From contig NZ_WBKR01000001.1 in the NCBI RefSeq assembly GCF_008868155.1, forward strand, positions 92,125 through 156,124: a DNA stretch of 64,000 nucleotides, read 5' to 3'. A program made the position numbers and the translations under genes. The notes under the pieces are model-generated. The model did no database searches. It was given only the letters and a program-made list of their open reading frames with translations, and was not told where the DNA came from. The DNA comes from Micromonospora sp. ALFpr18c. Its GTDB lineage: Bacteria; Actinomycetota; Actinomycetes; Mycobacteriales; Micromonosporaceae. The stretch's first letter is position 1, and each line of letters starts with the position of its first letter. Positions 63,890 to 64,000 of this stretch are shown in pieces.

Positions 63890-64000
63890 GAAAGCTCCTG
63901 TCGAACGATGTCTGCGCCGACCTTCCACCTTACGCGCGTCGGCGACGGACATCAGGGGACGGTCCACGGACAGCGCACGGGGCGGTCGGTGGTGGACAGA

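Noticed and set aside
63890..64000. SAH riboswitch upstream of ahcY
   Set aside because: The visible 110 nt lack the conserved GAGGAGCGCUGC-type core and pairing pattern. The window ends here, so a more distant element cannot be tested.

Overview
This looks like chromosomal DNA of a filamentous actinobacterium, most likely Micromonosporaceae (Micromonospora-like). The base composition is very GC-rich with strong third-position GC, and GTG starts are common. Several markers are typical of the phylum: the mtrA-mtrB-lpqB-comF-hpf-secA block with an Rv3235-type gene, an actinobacterial prfB/ftsE/ftsX/smpB/ssrA cluster, a BldC-like regulator, and a methyltransferase/FAD-oxidase pair of the 10-methyl fatty acid type. 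The genus is inferred. No 16S gene is present.

Layout. 0-8.3 kb is accessory: a VOC protein, two paralogous PH-like/transmembrane/secreted-tail proteins flanking a small possible WapI-type immunity protein, gluconokinase followed by a collapsed gluconate permease, a monooxygenase, a secreted serine hydrolase and an anchored hypothetical. 8.4-20.3 kb holds a TipA-type MerR regulator, a GGDEF-EAL protein, an ArsR-like/SRPBCC operon with its promoter and palindromic operator, the tmsA/tmsB-like pair, an aminoacyl-tRNA deacylase, DUF427, a membrane-anchored ricin-type lectin, an MFS transporter and a GlxA-type regulator. 20.3-29.3 kb holds tandem and inverted repeats, a DinB-like protein, a MoxR-VWA pair, a decayed membrane locus, a hemerythrin, an aldo/keto reductase, a membrane-anchored AA10 LPMO, a zinc-free bL36 paralogue, a truncated XRE regulator and a YciI protein. 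29.3-37.5 kb carries a multidomain GH5 cellulase, tRNA-Ala(GGC), YqgE/AlgH, MTA phosphorylase, benzoylformate decarboxylase, a lipoprotein and two hypotheticals.

37.5-64 kb is mostly conserved housekeeping: ssrA with smpB (trans-translation), ftsEX (division and wall hydrolase control), prfB, pruA (proline catabolism), a BldC-like regulator, secA, double-GNAT genes, hpf, comF, the lpqB-mtrB-mtrA envelope signalling operon (read on the minus strand as mtrA-mtrB-lpqB-comF), an efeU-efeO-efeB ferrous iron uptake operon behind tandem IdeR/DtxR-like boxes, and ahcY.

Recurring themes. (1) Many genes appear leaderless: a TANNNT box ends 6-8 nt before the start codon. (2) Convergent gene ends carry near-perfect palindromes that look like bidirectional terminators. 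(3) Several accessory loci are decay remnants (gntP, a sensor-domain/membrane-protein fusion, a zinc-ribbon protein, an XRE regulator). I saw no CRISPR array, integrase, transposase, prophage, biosynthetic cluster or recognisable defence island. The least described coding feature is the PH-like/TM/cysteine-rich paralogue pair at 0.5-3.7 kb. All domain calls come from reading sequence motifs, without database searches.
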